From Staphylococcus hominis subsp. hominis (GTDB lineage Bacteria > Bacillota > Bacilli > Staphylococcales > Staphylococcaceae), in contig NZ_PPQE01000030.1 of NCBI RefSeq assembly GCF_002901845.1, positions 156,421 to 220,420 of the forward strand: a DNA stretch of 64,000 bases, in the 5' to 3' direction. Shown here piece after piece: positions 33,088 to 44,400 of this stretch. The number at the start of each line of letters is the position of its first letter. Within the stretch, counting starts at the first letter, position 1. A program made the translations under genes and the position numbers. The notes under the pieces were generated by a model. It was not told the origin of the DNA. It did not search any database and saw only the letters and a program-made list of their open reading frames with translations.

Positions 33088-33447
33088 TCATGGCTTATAA
33101 TTTTGGTTGAAATAGTTATGTTTTGCACTTTTAATGCTTTTCTTGGTTTCCGTATCAAAGCCTTCAACTAAAATACCTTTACGTGTACCAATTGGCTGAA
33201 TGATATATGTTAAATTAGGCTCGTCTTTAAACACCACTTGTTTATAATAAACGCCTCTTTTAGCGCTATATAATGTTTTTTCTGATTTAATTTTATCTTT
33301 CAAATGTTTTTGTTCTATATAATTGTCTACAAGTTGCACATTTTTATGCCCTTGATACGCTTTCGTTCCAAAGAAGAACGCAATAGCTAATACAAGAGAA
33401 ATAGCTAATATAATAATAATTCTAATAATCTTTTGCTTCTTACTCAT
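33088..33447 (-). CDS. DUF3139 family membrane-anchored protein
   Basis: The protein has 119 residues. One N-terminal helix (about residues 8-27) with flanking lysines anchors an external domain containing KSEKTLYSAKRGVYYKQVVF and PNLTY, the pattern of DUF3139 proteins. GAG-rich binding site precedes the ATG. Function unknown; the same neighbour sits beside sarZ in S. aureus. Confidence 0.65.
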   Translation of the reverse strand: MSKKQKIIRIIIILAISLVLAIAFFFGTKAYQGHKNVQLVDNYIEQKHLKDKIKSEKTLYSAKRGVYYKQVVFKDEPNLTYIIQPIGTRKGILVEGFDTETKKSIKSAKHNYFNQNYKP

Positions 33448-33728
33448 CAGAGCACTCCTTCATTCTCTTACTCAATAAAATAGCTTCTTTTATCATTTAA
33501 ATAATTATGAATGAAATAGTAACTTTTTTAAAGTGATACCTCTTTTTTGTAACAAAATATACTAATAATTTAATTTAGAATTTGAAATAAATCAACATTC
33601 TAAATTTATATGTAGACTTAGTTAAATTTATTTTTAAATTTATTAAAAAACTTATATAATACTCTGACAATAGTCTTGACATTAGCTATTGTTCATACTA
33701 TCTTTAAATAAGTTGAGGGGGGAAAAAT

Positions 33729-34172
33729 ATGTATGTAAAGGACAGTTATTTAAGTAAACAATTATGTTTTTTACTTTATGTTACTTCAAAAGAGGTAATT
33801 AAAAAATATACTCACTATCTAAAAGAGTATGATTTAACATACACAAGTTTTATGGTTCTTATGGCTATTGAAAACGACGAAAAAATAAACATTAAGTCCC
33901 TTGGTCAACGTGTCTTCTTAGATTCTGGAACTTTAACGCCTCTCTTAAAAAAATTAGAGAAAAAAGGTTACGTACAACGCATGCGAGAAAAAGAAGATGA
34001 ACGTAATTTACAAATTTCATTAACTCAAAATGGTAGAGACATTAAACCAGTATTAGAGCAAATTTCTAATCAAGTGTTTAATGATTTTGATATTTCTGAC
34101 GATGAAGCGGATGGCCTTGCTAGTAGCTTAAGACATATTATTTCAGAGAACTTCGGCTCTAATGCTGAATAG
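33729..34172 (+). CDS. sarZ: SarZ, MarR/OhrR-type redox-sensing regulator
   Basis: The protein has 147 residues with GAGGGGG upstream. The single cysteine at position 13 ([13 protein letters not shown]) is the redox-sensing residue of SarZ/OhrR proteins. A winged helix follows: [20 protein letters not shown], then the wing [15 protein letters not shown]. SarZ links oxidative and thiol stress to virulence and metabolism genes. It sits between gltT and hsp20/narT as in S. aureus. Confidence 0.9.
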   Translation: MYVKDSYLSKQLCFLLYVTSKEVIKKYTHYLKEYDLTYTSFMVLMAIENDEKINIKSLGQRVFLDSGTLTPLLKKLEKKGYVQRMREKEDERNLQISLTQNGRDIKPVLEQISNQVFNDFDISDDEADGLASSLRHIISENFGSNAE

Positions 34173-34179
34173 TTAATAC

Positions 34180-34261
34180 ACATGACAAAAGCTAAGTAAT
34201 TATTGTTCCTTCTTTCTTTTATTTTCTAACTAATACATAATATCGACGTCTTTTGTCATGT
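34180..34261. repeat. Twelve-base inverted repeat after sarZ
   Basis: ACATGACAAAAG (34180-34191) is exactly complementary to CTTTTGTCATGT (34250-34261) across 58 bases. The right arm ends in TTTCTTT. It could be a long-loop terminator of sarZ or the ends of a small lost element or RNA. Confidence 0.5.
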
Positions 34262-34405
34262 TTCTTTATTCCACATCTTTCACTTTTTAATTCTTCAAAC
34301 TTTCAAATTGCTTTTACTTTACGTGTAGTATCTCTATTTATATAATGATATTGTAAAATTTCAATATATTTTATGACATATTACTCTGAAAAGGAGATTT
34401 CATAT

Positions 34406-34822
34406 ATGAATAATAGAGAATTTTTTGATCAAGCTATTTTTAAAAATAATCCAAGAGATGTATTTCGTGATCTAGGTGAACAAGTATTTAACCAATTTTC
34501 AACTAAAAGCTTCCCAACAAATGTTTACAGTCAAAAAAATCAATATGTTCTAGAAGCCGAATTACCTGGCGTAAAGAAACAAGACATTCATCTTAAATAT
34601 GAACATGCTACTTTAACGATTAAAGTCATTAAACAAGTATCTGAGCAAACAGGTAGTGTTCAATTAAGTGAACGCTCAAGCGGAGAATTGGTAAGACGCT
34701 TTGAATTCGAAGATATTAATAAAAATCAAATCAAAGCAAGTTATGAAGATGGTGTTTTAGTGGTGATTTTACCTAAGAATGTCACTGAAGAAGACGAAGG
34801 TACTACAATTACAGTAGAATAA
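34406..34822 (+). CDS. Hsp20/alpha-crystallin small heat shock protein
   Basis: ATG at 34406 is chosen because AAGGAG lies nine bases upstream; the ORF extends further without a site. This gives 138 residues. The alpha-crystallin domain runs from PTNVYSQKNQYVLEAELPGV to DGVLVVILPKN, with the I-x-I/V-type tail TITVE. It is a holdase chaperone. No CIRCE element is visible upstream, so HrcA control is not supported. Confidence 0.85.
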   Translation: MNNREFFDQAIFKNNPRDVFRDLGEQVFNQFSTKSFPTNVYSQKNQYVLEAELPGVKKQDIHLKYEHATLTIKVIKQVSEQTGSVQLSERSSGELVRRFEFEDINKNQIKASYEDGVLVVILPKNVTEEDEGTTITVE

Positions 34823-34856
34823 ATAAAAGAAGTTGAGATATAACTTTCAGAAAAAT

Positions 34857-34894
34857 AGCCAGTAAATGAGTGATTAGACATTCATTTACTGGCT
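34857..34894 (+). terminator. Terminator after hsp20
   Basis: AGCCAGTAAATGA pairs with TCATTTACTGGCT around an eight-to-ten-base loop. The following TATTTATAATTC is only moderately T-rich. Confidence 0.65.
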
Positions 34895-35047
34895 TATTTA
34901 TAATTCTTCGTATTATTGCCTTACTCTCTTAGAGGGTAGTTTCAGCTTGTGCTATTATTTCAACCTCTCATCAAAGTACGTTGTATTCATCTTTCATTTT
35001 ACATTAGATTATTGAAAAAATAGGTGCTTAGCATAAGCTAATAAACA

Positions 35048-35071
35048 AACGTAGTGCTAGTGCACTACGTT
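35048..35071 (-). terminator. Terminator after narT
   Basis: AACGTAGTG (35048-35056) is exactly complementary to CACTACGTT (35063-35071). It lies just past the narT stop codon on the minus strand. Confidence 0.65.
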
Positions 35072-35077
35072 GTATAT

Positions 35078-36235
35078 TTATTTTGCGTATTCTTTTTTGT
35101 AAAGATGACCCATTGTAATAAAAGCAAGTATTCCAAATACAGCTAGTAAAATAAATGCTAAATGACTTGAACCTGTCAATGAAGTAACATACGTGATAAC
35201 AAGTGGTGGGAAGAAACCACCTAACCCTCCCATCATAGAAACAATTCCGTTTGCAGTACCAGATTCTTTAGCAAAATAAGATGGCACAAGTTTAAAGATG
35301 AGTCCATTTCCTAATCCAGCACAAATACTAATTGTTAAACAACCTATAGTAAATAAGGCAATATGACTTGAAATACCTAAAATAACTGCACCGATAATCA
35401 TCACAACAAAATCTATCATCAAGACTTTAACCGCGTTGAATTTATCTCCTAAAATCCCACCCACAGGTCTTAAGAATGTTGCTAATGCGATAAATACTCC
35501 TGATCGAATACCTGCATCTACTTTATCTATTCCGAAATTATTAACTAAATAGTTAGGTAAGAATAAACCAAATGCTACAAAAGCACCAAATGTAATAAAG
35601 TACCATAAACTCAAATAATATAGTTTGTAGTTTGAAGATAAATCTTTAACTTGAGCGCCTAAAGGCACTTTAACTTTAGGTTCTTTAGCATCTCCAAGGA
35701 AAAACATTAATATTGCAAAAATAGCGATAATAATAAGATAACTTCTTACTGTTGTTTGCCATCCTACAATACCCGCAATAGGAGGTGCTAAGAATGATGA
35801 AATTGCTGTACCAATGTTCCCCATTCCATAAATACCATTTGCTAATCCTACTTTGTCTTTTGAGAAATATTTAGGAACTGAAGTGACACCTACAGAGAAG
35901 ATGGCTCCTCCTACTCCTAAAAAAAATCCAGACGCCATTAACATACCAGGCGATTGGGCTTGTCCTAAGAAGAAAATAGGAAATAATAATATAATAAAAC
36001 TACAAAAGAATACCCATTTAGCGCCAATAATATTTGTTAAATAACCAAATGGCACACGAAGAATCGATCCTAGGATAACTGGTATCGCTAAAATAATTGA
36101 TAACTGTCCTGGATTAATTTTAATATCTTGTGAAATGTATGGCATCAATGGAGAAATAATGCTCCAAGCCATGAATCCAACTACAAGACTTAAAGTTTGT
36201 AACGTAAGTTGAAAACCACCTTTAGTTTTATTCAT
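35078..36235 (-). CDS. narT: Nitrate transporter NarT (NarK family, MFS)
   Basis: The protein has 385 residues with twelve predicted membrane helices. The family motifs include [39 protein letters not shown] and, in the second half, [13 protein letters not shown] with GMGG-like [11 protein letters not shown], the nitrate signature regions. It imports nitrate for respiration and may export nitrite. It is transcribed alone, with an NreC-like box upstream, next to the nreABC operon that controls it. Confidence 0.9.
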   Translation of the reverse strand: MNKTKGGFQLTLQTLSLVVGFMAWSIISPLMPYISQDIKINPGQLSIILAIPVILGSILRVPFGYLTNIIGAKWVFFCSFIILLFPIFFLGQAQSPGMLMASGFFLGVGGAIFSVGVTSVPKYFSKDKVGLANGIYGMGNIGTAISSFLAPPIAGIVGWQTTVRSYLIIIAIFAILMFFLGDAKEPKVKVPLGAQVKDLSSNYKLYYLSLWYFITFGAFVAFGLFLPNYLVNNFGIDKVDAGIRSGVFIALATFLRPVGGILGDKFNAVKVLMIDFVVMIIGAVILGISSHIALFTIGCLTISICAGLGNGLIFKLVPSYFAKESGTANGIVSMMGGLGGFFPPLVITYVTSLTGSSHLAFILLAVFGILAFITMGHLYKKEYAK

Positions 36236-36353
36236 TTTTTCACCTTCATCAATTTTCTATTATCTCTAATTAAATCACATATCAATATAGTTAATTTGTG
36301 TGATTAATTATTGATTACATTTAAATTTTAATCACTTTGTGAAAATATGAACA

Positions 36354-36369
36354 TAAGGAGTTTCCCTTA
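36354..36369. promoter_or_regulatory. NreC-like operator upstream of narT
   Basis: TAAGGAGTTTCCCTTA resembles the NreC consensus TAGGG-N4-CCCTA, with GGA in place of GGG in the left half. It lies about 120 bases before the narT start, a position suited to activation. Confidence 0.55.
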
Positions 36370-36409
36370 TACTCTCTAATAATCCCCCTATATTTAAATA
36401 ATGAGACAA

Positions 36410-36442
36410 AGAAAAACCAACACATGAATATCATGTGCTGGT
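36410..36442 (-). terminator. Terminator after nreC
   Basis: ACCAACACATGA and TCATGTGCTGGT (36416-36442) form a stem with one mismatch around ATA, followed on the minus strand by a T5 run. Confidence 0.8.
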
Positions 36443-36484
36443 GAAATATAATATGAGTGTCATTATTTAAGTCTTTCAATATAT

Positions 36485-37138
36485 TTAAAAATCTAAAAGT
36501 TTTTTCTTAAGCGCATATTCTACAAGCTCTGGTTTAGATTTTAAATTTAATTTAGTCATAATATGCGTTTTATGTGCCTCAACTGTTTTAACGGATACAA
36601 ACAATTTTTCAGCAATTTCTTTATTTCCATATCCCTTTGCAATTAATGGTAATATTTCTAATTCTCTTTTAGAAAGTATTTTGAAAGGGTCATTAGTTGC
36701 TTTTTCATCTTGATTAGAAACATTTACAAATTCATTTACTAATGATGTCGTTAGTTTCATATCAATGTACGTTTCACCTTTATACACTGTTCGTACTGCT
36801 AAAATGAGTTGTTCATCTGGTGAATTTTTTAAAATATATCCTTTAGCACCATTTCTTAAAACATGAAACAAATATTCTTCATCATCATACATTGTCAAAA
36901 TTAATATTTTTGTTTCAGGAAAACTTTCAGAAATTTTGCTAGTAGCAATTAAGCCAGACTCACCAGGTGGCATACTTAAATCCATAATTAATACATCCGG
37001 CTTGTATTCCATCACTTTCTGATACGCTTCTACTCCATCAGCTGCCGTAGCTACAACTTCCATATCTTCTTGAAAGTTTAATATCATAGAAAAACCTGTT
37101 CTTACTACTGCATGATCATCTGCAATTACTATTTTCAA
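36485..37138 (-). CDS. nreC: Response regulator NreC
   Basis: The protein has 217 residues. The receiver domain has acidic residues at 7-8, the phosphoacceptor Asp53 in VLIMDLSMP and the switch region [13 protein letters not shown] LuxR-type output domain closes it: [20 protein letters not shown] then [16 protein letters not shown]. Phosphorylated by NreB under anoxia with nitrate, it activates narT, narG and nir promoters. It is the last gene of the nreABC unit. Confidence 0.93.
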   Translation of the reverse strand: MKIVIADDHAVVRTGFSMILNFQEDMEVVATAADGVEAYQKVMEYKPDVLIMDLSMPPGESGLIATSKISESFPETKILILTMYDDEEYLFHVLRNGAKGYILKNSPDEQLILAVRTVYKGETYIDMKLTTSLVNEFVNVSNQDEKATNDPFKILSKRELEILPLIAKGYGNKEIAEKLFVSVKTVEAHKTHIMTKLNLKSKPELVEYALKKKLLDF

Positions 37139-37163
37139 TTATAAGTCAGTCCCTTTACGCTCT

Positions 37164-38198
37164 CTAGAGTGGCACTTCTAAAGTGATAATAGTTCCTTTT
37201 CCTAAATGTGTTTCTACATTTACTTTTCCGTTTACAAGCTCTGCTCTTTCATTCATACCATACAACCCTAGTCCTGTACCTTGTGGTTGAGAATTCGGAT
37301 CAAAACCTTGTCCATGATCAATCACTTCAGCCATTAATAAACGTCCAACCTCCTGAACAAAGACATCTACCGAACTTACGCCTGCGTATTTTAATGCATT
37401 AAATACCGCTTCCTGTACCACACGGTAAACCACCGTTTCTACTTCACTATCATATCTTTTATCTTTAATGTTAGACTGATATACAATTTGCATACCATAA
37501 TTATTTTCAAATTGTTTAAAATATGATTTAAAAGCCGCTTCCAAGCCTAAATCATCTAGAGATGAGGGTCTTAATTCAACTGATAGATGTCTGATATCAT
37601 CAATCAATTTAGACATTAATCCCTCAATACGTTGTGATTGTTGGACAAGTTCTGAGGATTCTTTTTGATATTTCAGTAATCTGAGTTCAACATCAATATT
37701 TAGCATTTCTTGTACAACACTATCGTGTAATTCTCTAGAAATACGTTTTCTTTCATTTTCTTGCGCGGAAATTGTTTTTCTCATCATCTGACGTTGATAC
37801 ATTTTTTCTTGTCTTTCAATTTGCGGCGAAATATCTTGAAGTGTAAATGCATATATCTCATTATCTTCATCAATCGCTTGATAAGAAGCTGTAAATGGTC
37901 GAACTTTATGATCTACTGTTTTCATAAACACTTGAAAATTGATATCGTTCGGTTTAGATGTGTCTAAATAACAATTTTTGCAACTTTGAAGTTCAAATTC
38001 ATTTGAATACCCTTCACAACGGTCACAAATTGCATTTGTCATCGCACTATAATTATTATCTTTAGAAATAATTTCTTCAGCGGCATCATTCATTGCAATG
38101 ATTTTTCCTTCTTTGTTTACAAAAACAATTTTTTCATTTGTAGTTTCATAATATTTTTTTAGTAAGTCTTCCATTTTCAGATTATACAACTCTAACAC
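37164..38198 (-). CDS. nreB: Oxygen-sensing histidine kinase NreB
   Basis: A GTG start at 38196-38198 follows AGGTGAT and gives 344 residues, the length of S. aureus NreB; an in-frame GTG three codons earlier touches the nreA stop. The PAS domain carries the [4Fe-4S] ligands CDRCEGY and SCKNCY (C-x2-C-x11-C-x2-C), which lose the cluster in oxygen. The HisKA_3 motif is [20 protein letters not shown] with the phosphorylated His, and the ATPase domain ends in [16 protein letters not shown]. Confidence 0.92.
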   Translation of the reverse strand: MLELYNLKMEDLLKKYYETTNEKIVFVNKEGKIIAMNDAAEEIISKDNNYSAMTNAICDRCEGYSNEFELQSCKNCYLDTSKPNDINFQVFMKTVDHKVRPFTASYQAIDEDNEIYAFTLQDISPQIERQEKMYQRQMMRKTISAQENERKRISRELHDSVVQEMLNIDVELRLLKYQKESSELVQQSQRIEGLMSKLIDDIRHLSVELRPSSLDDLGLEAAFKSYFKQFENNYGMQIVYQSNIKDKRYDSEVETVVYRVVQEAVFNALKYAGVSSVDVFVQEVGRLLMAEVIDHGQGFDPNSQPQGTGLGLYGMNERAELVNGKVNVETHLGKGTIITLEVPL

Positions 38199-38207
38199 AT
38201 ATATCAC

Positions 38208-38660
38208 CTAGATTTCTTCATTAAATTCCCACAAACGGCCTTTAATATTTAATTGACTAATCACTTTAGGCAATGTTTTACTACCTCTTTGTCCTAATAA
38301 TAACACGCCTGCAACATGCTGTTCATGCCATAATGGTATAGCGACGAGCGCGTTTAAATTCTCACTCATCAAAATGGGATACTTAATTTTTTCTTCTGGC
38401 GTTATTGTTTTGGAAACATTTTCTATAACCATTCGCTTTCCTGTTTTCATAACTGTCCCAGCTAAGCCTCTGCCTTTTCTCAAAACAATCAATTTATAAC
38501 GATTGTTTAGATTACCTGAAACATATTGCCATTTTATAGGTCCAGAAGGTTCGTGGTTTTCATATAGTGCAACACCAGCAAAATCACAGTTTTCTTTTTT
38601 TCTAAGTGTGTCAAGCTCTTGCTGAAAATGTACCGGTTCAAACAAAGGTTCCGGAATCAT
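38208..38660 (-). CDS. nreA: Nitrate receptor NreA (GAF domain)
   Basis: The protein has 150 residues forming one GAF domain (CDFAGVALYENHEPSGPIKW, then GRGLAGTVMKTGKRMVIENV and NALVAIPLWHEQHVAGVLLL). NreA binds nitrate and, in its nitrate-free form, inhibits NreB. The gene begins the nreABC group 20 bases after narI and ends nine bases before the nreB start, so the sensors are probably transcribed with the reductase operon as well. Confidence 0.9.
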   Translation of the reverse strand: MIPEPLFEPVHFQQELDTLRKKENCDFAGVALYENHEPSGPIKWQYVSGNLNNRYKLIVLRKGRGLAGTVMKTGKRMVIENVSKTITPEEKIKYPILMSENLNALVAIPLWHEQHVAGVLLLGQRGSKTLPKVISQLNIKGRLWEFNEEI

Positions 38661-38680
38661 ATATCGTACTCCTTTTATAT

Positions 38681-39370
38681 TTAATGTGCACGAGGTGCTT
38701 TATGTTTTCTATATACAATATAACGTCTATTTGTATATGCTAATGGAATACTCCATACATGTACAAGACGTGTAAATGGCCAACAAGCTAATATTGTAAA
38801 TCCTAATAAGATATGAATTTTAAATGATAATGGAACGCCTGTCATTAGTGCTGCATTAGGTGAAAATGTAAATAAGTGTCTAAACCATATAGAAATCGTT
38901 TGACGGTAATCAAAGTCAGTTATCATTGCATTAGTAACTAATGTTGAGAAACATCCCATAAATATAATTAATATTAATAAGAAATTTACGAAAATATCAG
39001 ACGCTGAACTTAACTTTCTCACATTACTAATAGTTAAACGTCTGGCTGTTAAAAGTAACATTCCAATTAGAGTCATTATACCAAAAATACTACCGATATA
39101 AACAGCTCCAAAGTGATATGTACTTTCGCTTATACCAAGCCCATCTATCCATTCTGCTGGAATAGCTAATCCCACCACATGGCCAAAAAATACTGGAATA
39201 ATTCCTAAGTGAAATAACAGACTGCCCCATTTAAGTTGTTTCTTTTCTAAAAACTCACTCGATTTTGCAGTCCATGAAAACTGATCATATTTATATCGGG
39301 CAATATGACCGACGATAAAAATTGCCACACATAAATATGGGTAAATAATCCAAAGAAATTGATTAAGCAT
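38681..39370 (-). CDS. narI: Respiratory nitrate reductase gamma subunit (cytochrome b)
   Basis: The protein has 229 residues with five membrane helices. Histidines for two b hemes occur in FIVGHIARYKYD, FHLGIIPVFFGHVVGLAI and, in the last helix, IHILLGFTILACWPFTRLVH. It takes electrons from menaquinol and anchors NarGH to the membrane. The ATG overlaps the narJ stop. Confidence 0.92.
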   Translation of the reverse strand: MLNQFLWIIYPYLCVAIFIVGHIARYKYDQFSWTAKSSEFLEKKQLKWGSLLFHLGIIPVFFGHVVGLAIPAEWIDGLGISESTYHFGAVYIGSIFGIMTLIGMLLLTARRLTISNVRKLSSASDIFVNFLLILIIFMGCFSTLVTNAMITDFDYRQTISIWFRHLFTFSPNAALMTGVPLSFKIHILLGFTILACWPFTRLVHVWSIPLAYTNRRYIVYRKHKAPRAH

Positions 39371-39938
39371 GATGTGTCACCTCTTTTGGAATGTCTAAAC
39401 AAGCTTTTAATGTTTCTCGTAATGCACGAATCACATAAGCGTAAGGATTATTCTCCTTAGCTAATTGATTTGCCATTTCATATGTACCATCTTCAATAAT
39501 CATAATCACTAACTCAATATTGCCTTCTGCACGAGGATCATTATGCCAACTTGCTACGTGTAAAAACTGCAACATCAATGGTAGATAATCAGATAATTCA
39601 TTATCTACCATTTTTAATCCAAACATTTCATAAAGTACTTTAAGTTTTGCGAGCATTTGACCTCTTTCTTTTTGAGTATCAAATTTATTGTAAGTCATAT
39701 AAAGTGGTGATGTTTTATTGAAATCAAATGTCTCCGTATAAATTGCTTTAATTTCAGATAAAGTAAATTGATACATAATTTCACGATATTTCATTAAATC
39801 TGCATATCCTGGATGTGAAGGATGAATCGTTTCTTCAAATGTATTAGGATGAAAGGTTAATTTTTCTGGAAAATTAAGTTGTTGTGCAAGATATCCAAAA
39901 CTTTCTTGATAGTATTTAAATTGCGTTAGATTAATCAC
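39363..39938 (-). CDS. narJ: Nitrate reductase assembly chaperone NarJ
   Basis: A GTG start at 39936-39938 has GGAGG eight bases upstream and overlaps the narH stop; earlier ATGs lie without a proper site. This gives 191 residues. The helical TorD-like protein includes NFPEKLTFHPNTFEETIHPS and YLPLMLQFLHVASWHNDP. It inserts the molybdenum cofactor into NarG and holds the complex until membrane attachment. Confidence 0.9.
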   Translation of the reverse strand: MINLTQFKYYQESFGYLAQQLNFPEKLTFHPNTFEETIHPSHPGYADLMKYREIMYQFTLSEIKAIYTETFDFNKTSPLYMTYNKFDTQKERGQMLAKLKVLYEMFGLKMVDNELSDYLPLMLQFLHVASWHNDPRAEGNIELVIMIIEDGTYEMANQLAKENNPYAYVIRALRETLKACLDIPKEVTHHA

Positions 39939-41490
39939 GGAAAATACCTCCATAGAAATTCTCATTATAAATTTCTTGACTAGATTTTCCTGACGTTGAA
40001 CCTACTGGAACACCACAACCTTCACAATTGTCTCCGAAATATTCACCGCCATATCCTTGACTACCTTGAGCATGATACGTATCTAAATAGGTTTCTTTAT
40101 GTGAAGATGGTACAACAAATCGGTCTTCATATTTAGCTAAACCTAATAGACGATACATTTCTTTTGTTTGAATTTCTGATAAACCTAAACGTTCTAATCT
40201 AGAAGTATCAAATGGTTTGTTTGTGACTTGAGCACGCATATAACTTCTCATCATTGCCATTTTTTGTAACGCTTCTTTCACTGGCTCTACTTTACCTGCT
40301 GTAAATAAGTTTGCTAAATATTCAATAGGTAAACGCATTTCTTCGATGGCCGGGAAAATCATATCAGGATTTTGACCTGAATTTTTACCTTCAAAATAAC
40401 TCATAATTGGACTTAAAGGCGGGCAGTACCATACCATTGGCATTGTTCTAAATTCAGGATGTAATGGAAATGCCAATTTATATTCAATTGCTAATTTATA
40501 AACAGGTGAATTTTGAGCAGCTTGGATCCATTCATAACTGATACCATCTTTTTCTGCTTGTTCAATCACTTCTTCATCAAATGGATTTAAGAAGATATCA
40601 AGTTGTTTTTCATATAAGTCTTGTTCATTTTCAGCTGAAGCCGCTTCATGTACACGATCAGCGTCATATAGTAAAACGCCTAAATATCTCATTCTTCCTG
40701 TACACGTTTCTGAACATACAGTTGGCATTCCTGCTTCAATTCTTGGGAAGCAGAATGTACATTTTTCAGCTTTATTTGTTTTCCAGTTGAAATATACTTT
40801 TTTGTAAGGACAACCTGTCATACAGTAGCGCCACCCACGACATGCATCCTGATCGACTAAAACAATACCATCTTCATCTCTTTTATACATAGCCCCTGAA
40901 GGACATGAAGCAACACAACTAGGATTTAAGCAATGCTCGCATAGACGAGGTAAATACATCATAAATGTTTCATCAAATTGGAATTTGATGTCTTCTTCAA
41001 TTCTTTGAATATTTGGATCTTCTGGTCCTGTTACATGTCCACCAGCTAAATCATCTTCCCAGTTTGGTCCCCATTCAAGATTTAGTCTATCTCCTGAAAT
41101 CAATGAGTGTGCTTTTGCAACTGGTGAATGTTTACCTTCTTTAGCTGTTGTTAAATGTTCATAATTATAAGTCCATGGTTCATAATAATCTTTGATTAAC
41201 GGCATATCTGGATTATAGAAGATTTTACCTAAGGCAATTTTAGACCACTTACTACCTGATTTAAGCTCAAGTTTACCTTTTTTATTTAATACCCAACCAC
41301 CTTTATAGTGCTCTTGATCTTCCCAACGTTTTGGATAACCTACACCTGGTTTGGTTTCTACATTATTAAACCACATGTATTCTGCACCCGGTCTATTTGT
41401 CCAAGTATTTTTACATGTCACACTACATGTATGACACCCAATACATTTATCTAAATTCAATACCATTGCAACTTGCGCTTTAATCTTCAA
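39931..41490 (-). CDS. narH: Nitrate reductase beta subunit (iron-sulfur protein)
   Basis: A TTG start overlaps the end of narG, with AGGAGGT eight bases before it; this gives 519 residues. Cysteine groups for four clusters are visible: CIGCHTCSVTCKNTW, CEHCLNPSCVASCPSGAM, CRGWRYCMTGCPYKKVYFNW (Trp in place of Cys, so a [3Fe-4S] cluster) and CTFCFPRIEAGMPTVCSETC. It passes electrons from NarI to NarG. The last part contains SQGYGGEYFGDNCEGCGVPV. Confidence 0.93.
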   Translation of the reverse strand: MKIKAQVAMVLNLDKCIGCHTCSVTCKNTWTNRPGAEYMWFNNVETKPGVGYPKRWEDQEHYKGGWVLNKKGKLELKSGSKWSKIALGKIFYNPDMPLIKDYYEPWTYNYEHLTTAKEGKHSPVAKAHSLISGDRLNLEWGPNWEDDLAGGHVTGPEDPNIQRIEEDIKFQFDETFMMYLPRLCEHCLNPSCVASCPSGAMYKRDEDGIVLVDQDACRGWRYCMTGCPYKKVYFNWKTNKAEKCTFCFPRIEAGMPTVCSETCTGRMRYLGVLLYDADRVHEAASAENEQDLYEKQLDIFLNPFDEEVIEQAEKDGISYEWIQAAQNSPVYKLAIEYKLAFPLHPEFRTMPMVWYCPPLSPIMSYFEGKNSGQNPDMIFPAIEEMRLPIEYLANLFTAGKVEPVKEALQKMAMMRSYMRAQVTNKPFDTSRLERLGLSEIQTKEMYRLLGLAKYEDRFVVPSSHKETYLDTYHAQGSQGYGGEYFGDNCEGCGVPVGSTSGKSSQEIYNENFYGGIFRD

Positions 41491-44400
41491 GCCAATTTAC
41501 CTCCTTCATTTTTCTAACTGCGACGTACACATCACGTTGGTTTCCAATTGGTCCATAGTAATTGAAGTGATAACTAATTTGTGCATATCCTCCAACTAAT
41601 TGCGTAGGTTTTAGGTGAATTCTTGTAGGTGCATTATGTGATCCCCCACGAGTATCAGTAATCTCAGAACCTGGTGTTTCAATGTGCTTATCTTGAGCGT
41701 GATACATAAACATTGTGCCTTTAGGCATGCGGTGTGACGTTACCGCTCTTGCAGTCACAACACCATTTCTGTTATAAACTTCAAGCCAATCATTATCATT
41801 AATACCATGTTGCTCAGCATCTTCATTAGATAGCCAAACAACTGGACCTCCTCTGAATAAAGTCAACATACGTTCATTATCTTGATATGTTGAATGAATA
41901 TTCCATTTTCCATGAGGTGTTAAATAACGTAGAACAAGTGCATCTTGTCCACCTTTTACCTTTTTATCTCTTGCGCCAAATACCATTGGTGGAAGTGTTG
42001 GTTTATATACTGGTAAACTTTCACCAAATTGCTGGAATACTTCGTGATCGATATAGTAACTTTGTCTTCCTGTTAGCGTTCTAAAAGGTACAAGTCTCTC
42101 AATATTTGTTGTAAATGGAGAATAACGACGATTATTTTTATTAGAACCTGGGAATACTGCTGTTGGGATAACTTCTCTTGGTTGAGCTGTAATATTTAAG
42201 AATGAAATTTTTTCAGATGCACGTTTTTTTGAAATATCCTTCAATTCCATTCCAGTTTGATTTTCTAAATCTTCATATGATTTTTGAGATAATTTACCAT
42301 TCGTTGCCGAAGAGATATTTAAAATTGCATCAGCTACTTTACGTGCAGTATCAATACGTGGTCTATCATTTCTAACAGAATGTTCATCGTCATCATTCCA
42401 TGTACCAATCATGCTTTTTAGTTCTTCGTATTCTTCTTTAACACTAAAACTTACGCCATGTGCCCCTACTTTACCTTTCTCAAGTAAAGGTCCTAATGTA
42501 ACGTATTTATCATAAATTTTAGTATAGTCACGTTCTACAATAGAGAAGTTAGGCATAGTTTTACCTGGCATGCCTTCTACTTCACCTTTAGACCAATCTT
42601 TAACAATACCGTATTCAGAACCTAATTCTTGTTTAGAATCATGAGCAAGTGGTGTAGTTACCACATCTTTAAATGTGCCTGGTAAATAATCTTTAGCCAT
42701 TTCTGAAATTGCTTTACTCAATGTTTTGTAAATGTCCCAGTCAGAACGTGATTCCCATAATGGATCAATTGCTGGATTAAATGGATGAATAAATGGATGC
42801 ATATCGGTTGAAGATAAGTCATGTTTTTCATACCAAGTTGCTGCTGGCAACACAATATCAGAATACAAAGGCGTTGCAGTCATTCTAAAATCTAATGATA
42901 CAAGTAAATCTAATTTGCCTACTGTATCTTCTCTCCATTTAATTTCCTCTGGTTTATCATTTTCATTTGGTTCAGCCATTAATCCTGAACGTGTACCAAG
43001 TAAATGTTTCATAAAGTACTCTTGACCTTTAGCTGAACTTGAAATTAAGTTAGATCTCCAAACAAATAATGTTTTAGGATGATTTTTTCTTAAGTCTGGG
43101 TCTTCAATAGCAAATTCTGTTTCTTTATTTTTCACTGATTCAATCGCACGTTTTAAAATAGCTTCATTTGAATCATCGCCCGCATCTCTTGCTTCTTCAC
43201 CAAATAACAAACTGTTTTTATTAAATTGTGGATATGAAGGCAACCAACCTAAACGTGCTGCTGTCACATTATAATCTGCTGGATGCTGATGTTTAATGTT
43301 GTTAGCAAGTGGTGATTTCAATTTATCTACATTAGATTCTTCATATTTCCATTGATCAGTTGCAAAATAGAACCAACTTGTACCATTTTGTAAACGCGGT
43401 GGACCTTGCCAATCTTTAGCGAAAGCTACAGTATTCCATCCTTCGATTGGACGACATTTTTCTTGCCCAACATAGTGAGCCCAACCTCCACCATTAACAC
43501 CTTGGCATCCACATAAGAGAACTAAATTCAATACAGCACGGTAAATGGTGTCAGAATTGAACCAGTGGTTAATCCCCGCACCCATAATAATCATCGAACG
43601 TCCTTTAGTATCAATAGCATTTTGTGCAAATTCTCTTGCGACTTGTGTCACTAATTCTTGTTTAATACCTGTAACGTTTTCTTGCCATGCAGGTGTATAT
43701 TTAGATTCACTAGCTTCATAAGATTTAGCTTCTAACTCATGACCAAATCGTTTAATACCATATTGACTAGCCATTAAATCATATACTGTAGCAATACGTA
43801 CTTCTTTACCATCTGCCAATTTAACTTTTTTAGTTGGAATAGGTCGTTCGAAAATACCGTCTCCTTGACTATCAAAGTAAGGGAATTGAATGGTTTGTAA
43901 CTCATAATCTTCTTCTGCAACAGATAAAGCTGGATCAATTTTATTTCCATCTTCTGTTTCAAGTTTTAAATTCCATTGTTTGCCTTCTTCCCAACGTTGA
44001 CCCATTGTACCGTTTGGAACGACAAGTCGATGGCTAATTGCATCGTGAATCACTGGTTTCCACTCACCATTTTCACTTTTTATGCCTAAATCGCTTGCAC
44101 GTAAAAATCGTCCTGCCTTATAACCATTTTCATCTTCATCCAACATCAATACAAATGGCATATCTGTATATTGCTTGGCATAATTAACAAACATATCACT
44201 TGGTTCATCTTCATAAAATTCTTGTAAGATGACATGCGTCATAGCTTGAGCAACTGCGGCATCTGTTCCTGGATGAGGTGCTAACCAATTATCAGCAAAT
44301 TTAACATTTTCTGCATAATCTGGTGCTACAGACACCACTTTTGCACCTTTATAACGTACTTCAGTCATAAAATGGGCATCAGGCGTACGAGTAAGTGGAA

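Noticed and set aside
36337-36354. A Rex site upstream of narT
   Set aside because: TTGTGAAAATATGAACAT has a good left half but a poor right half, so the claim was limited to narG and nirB.
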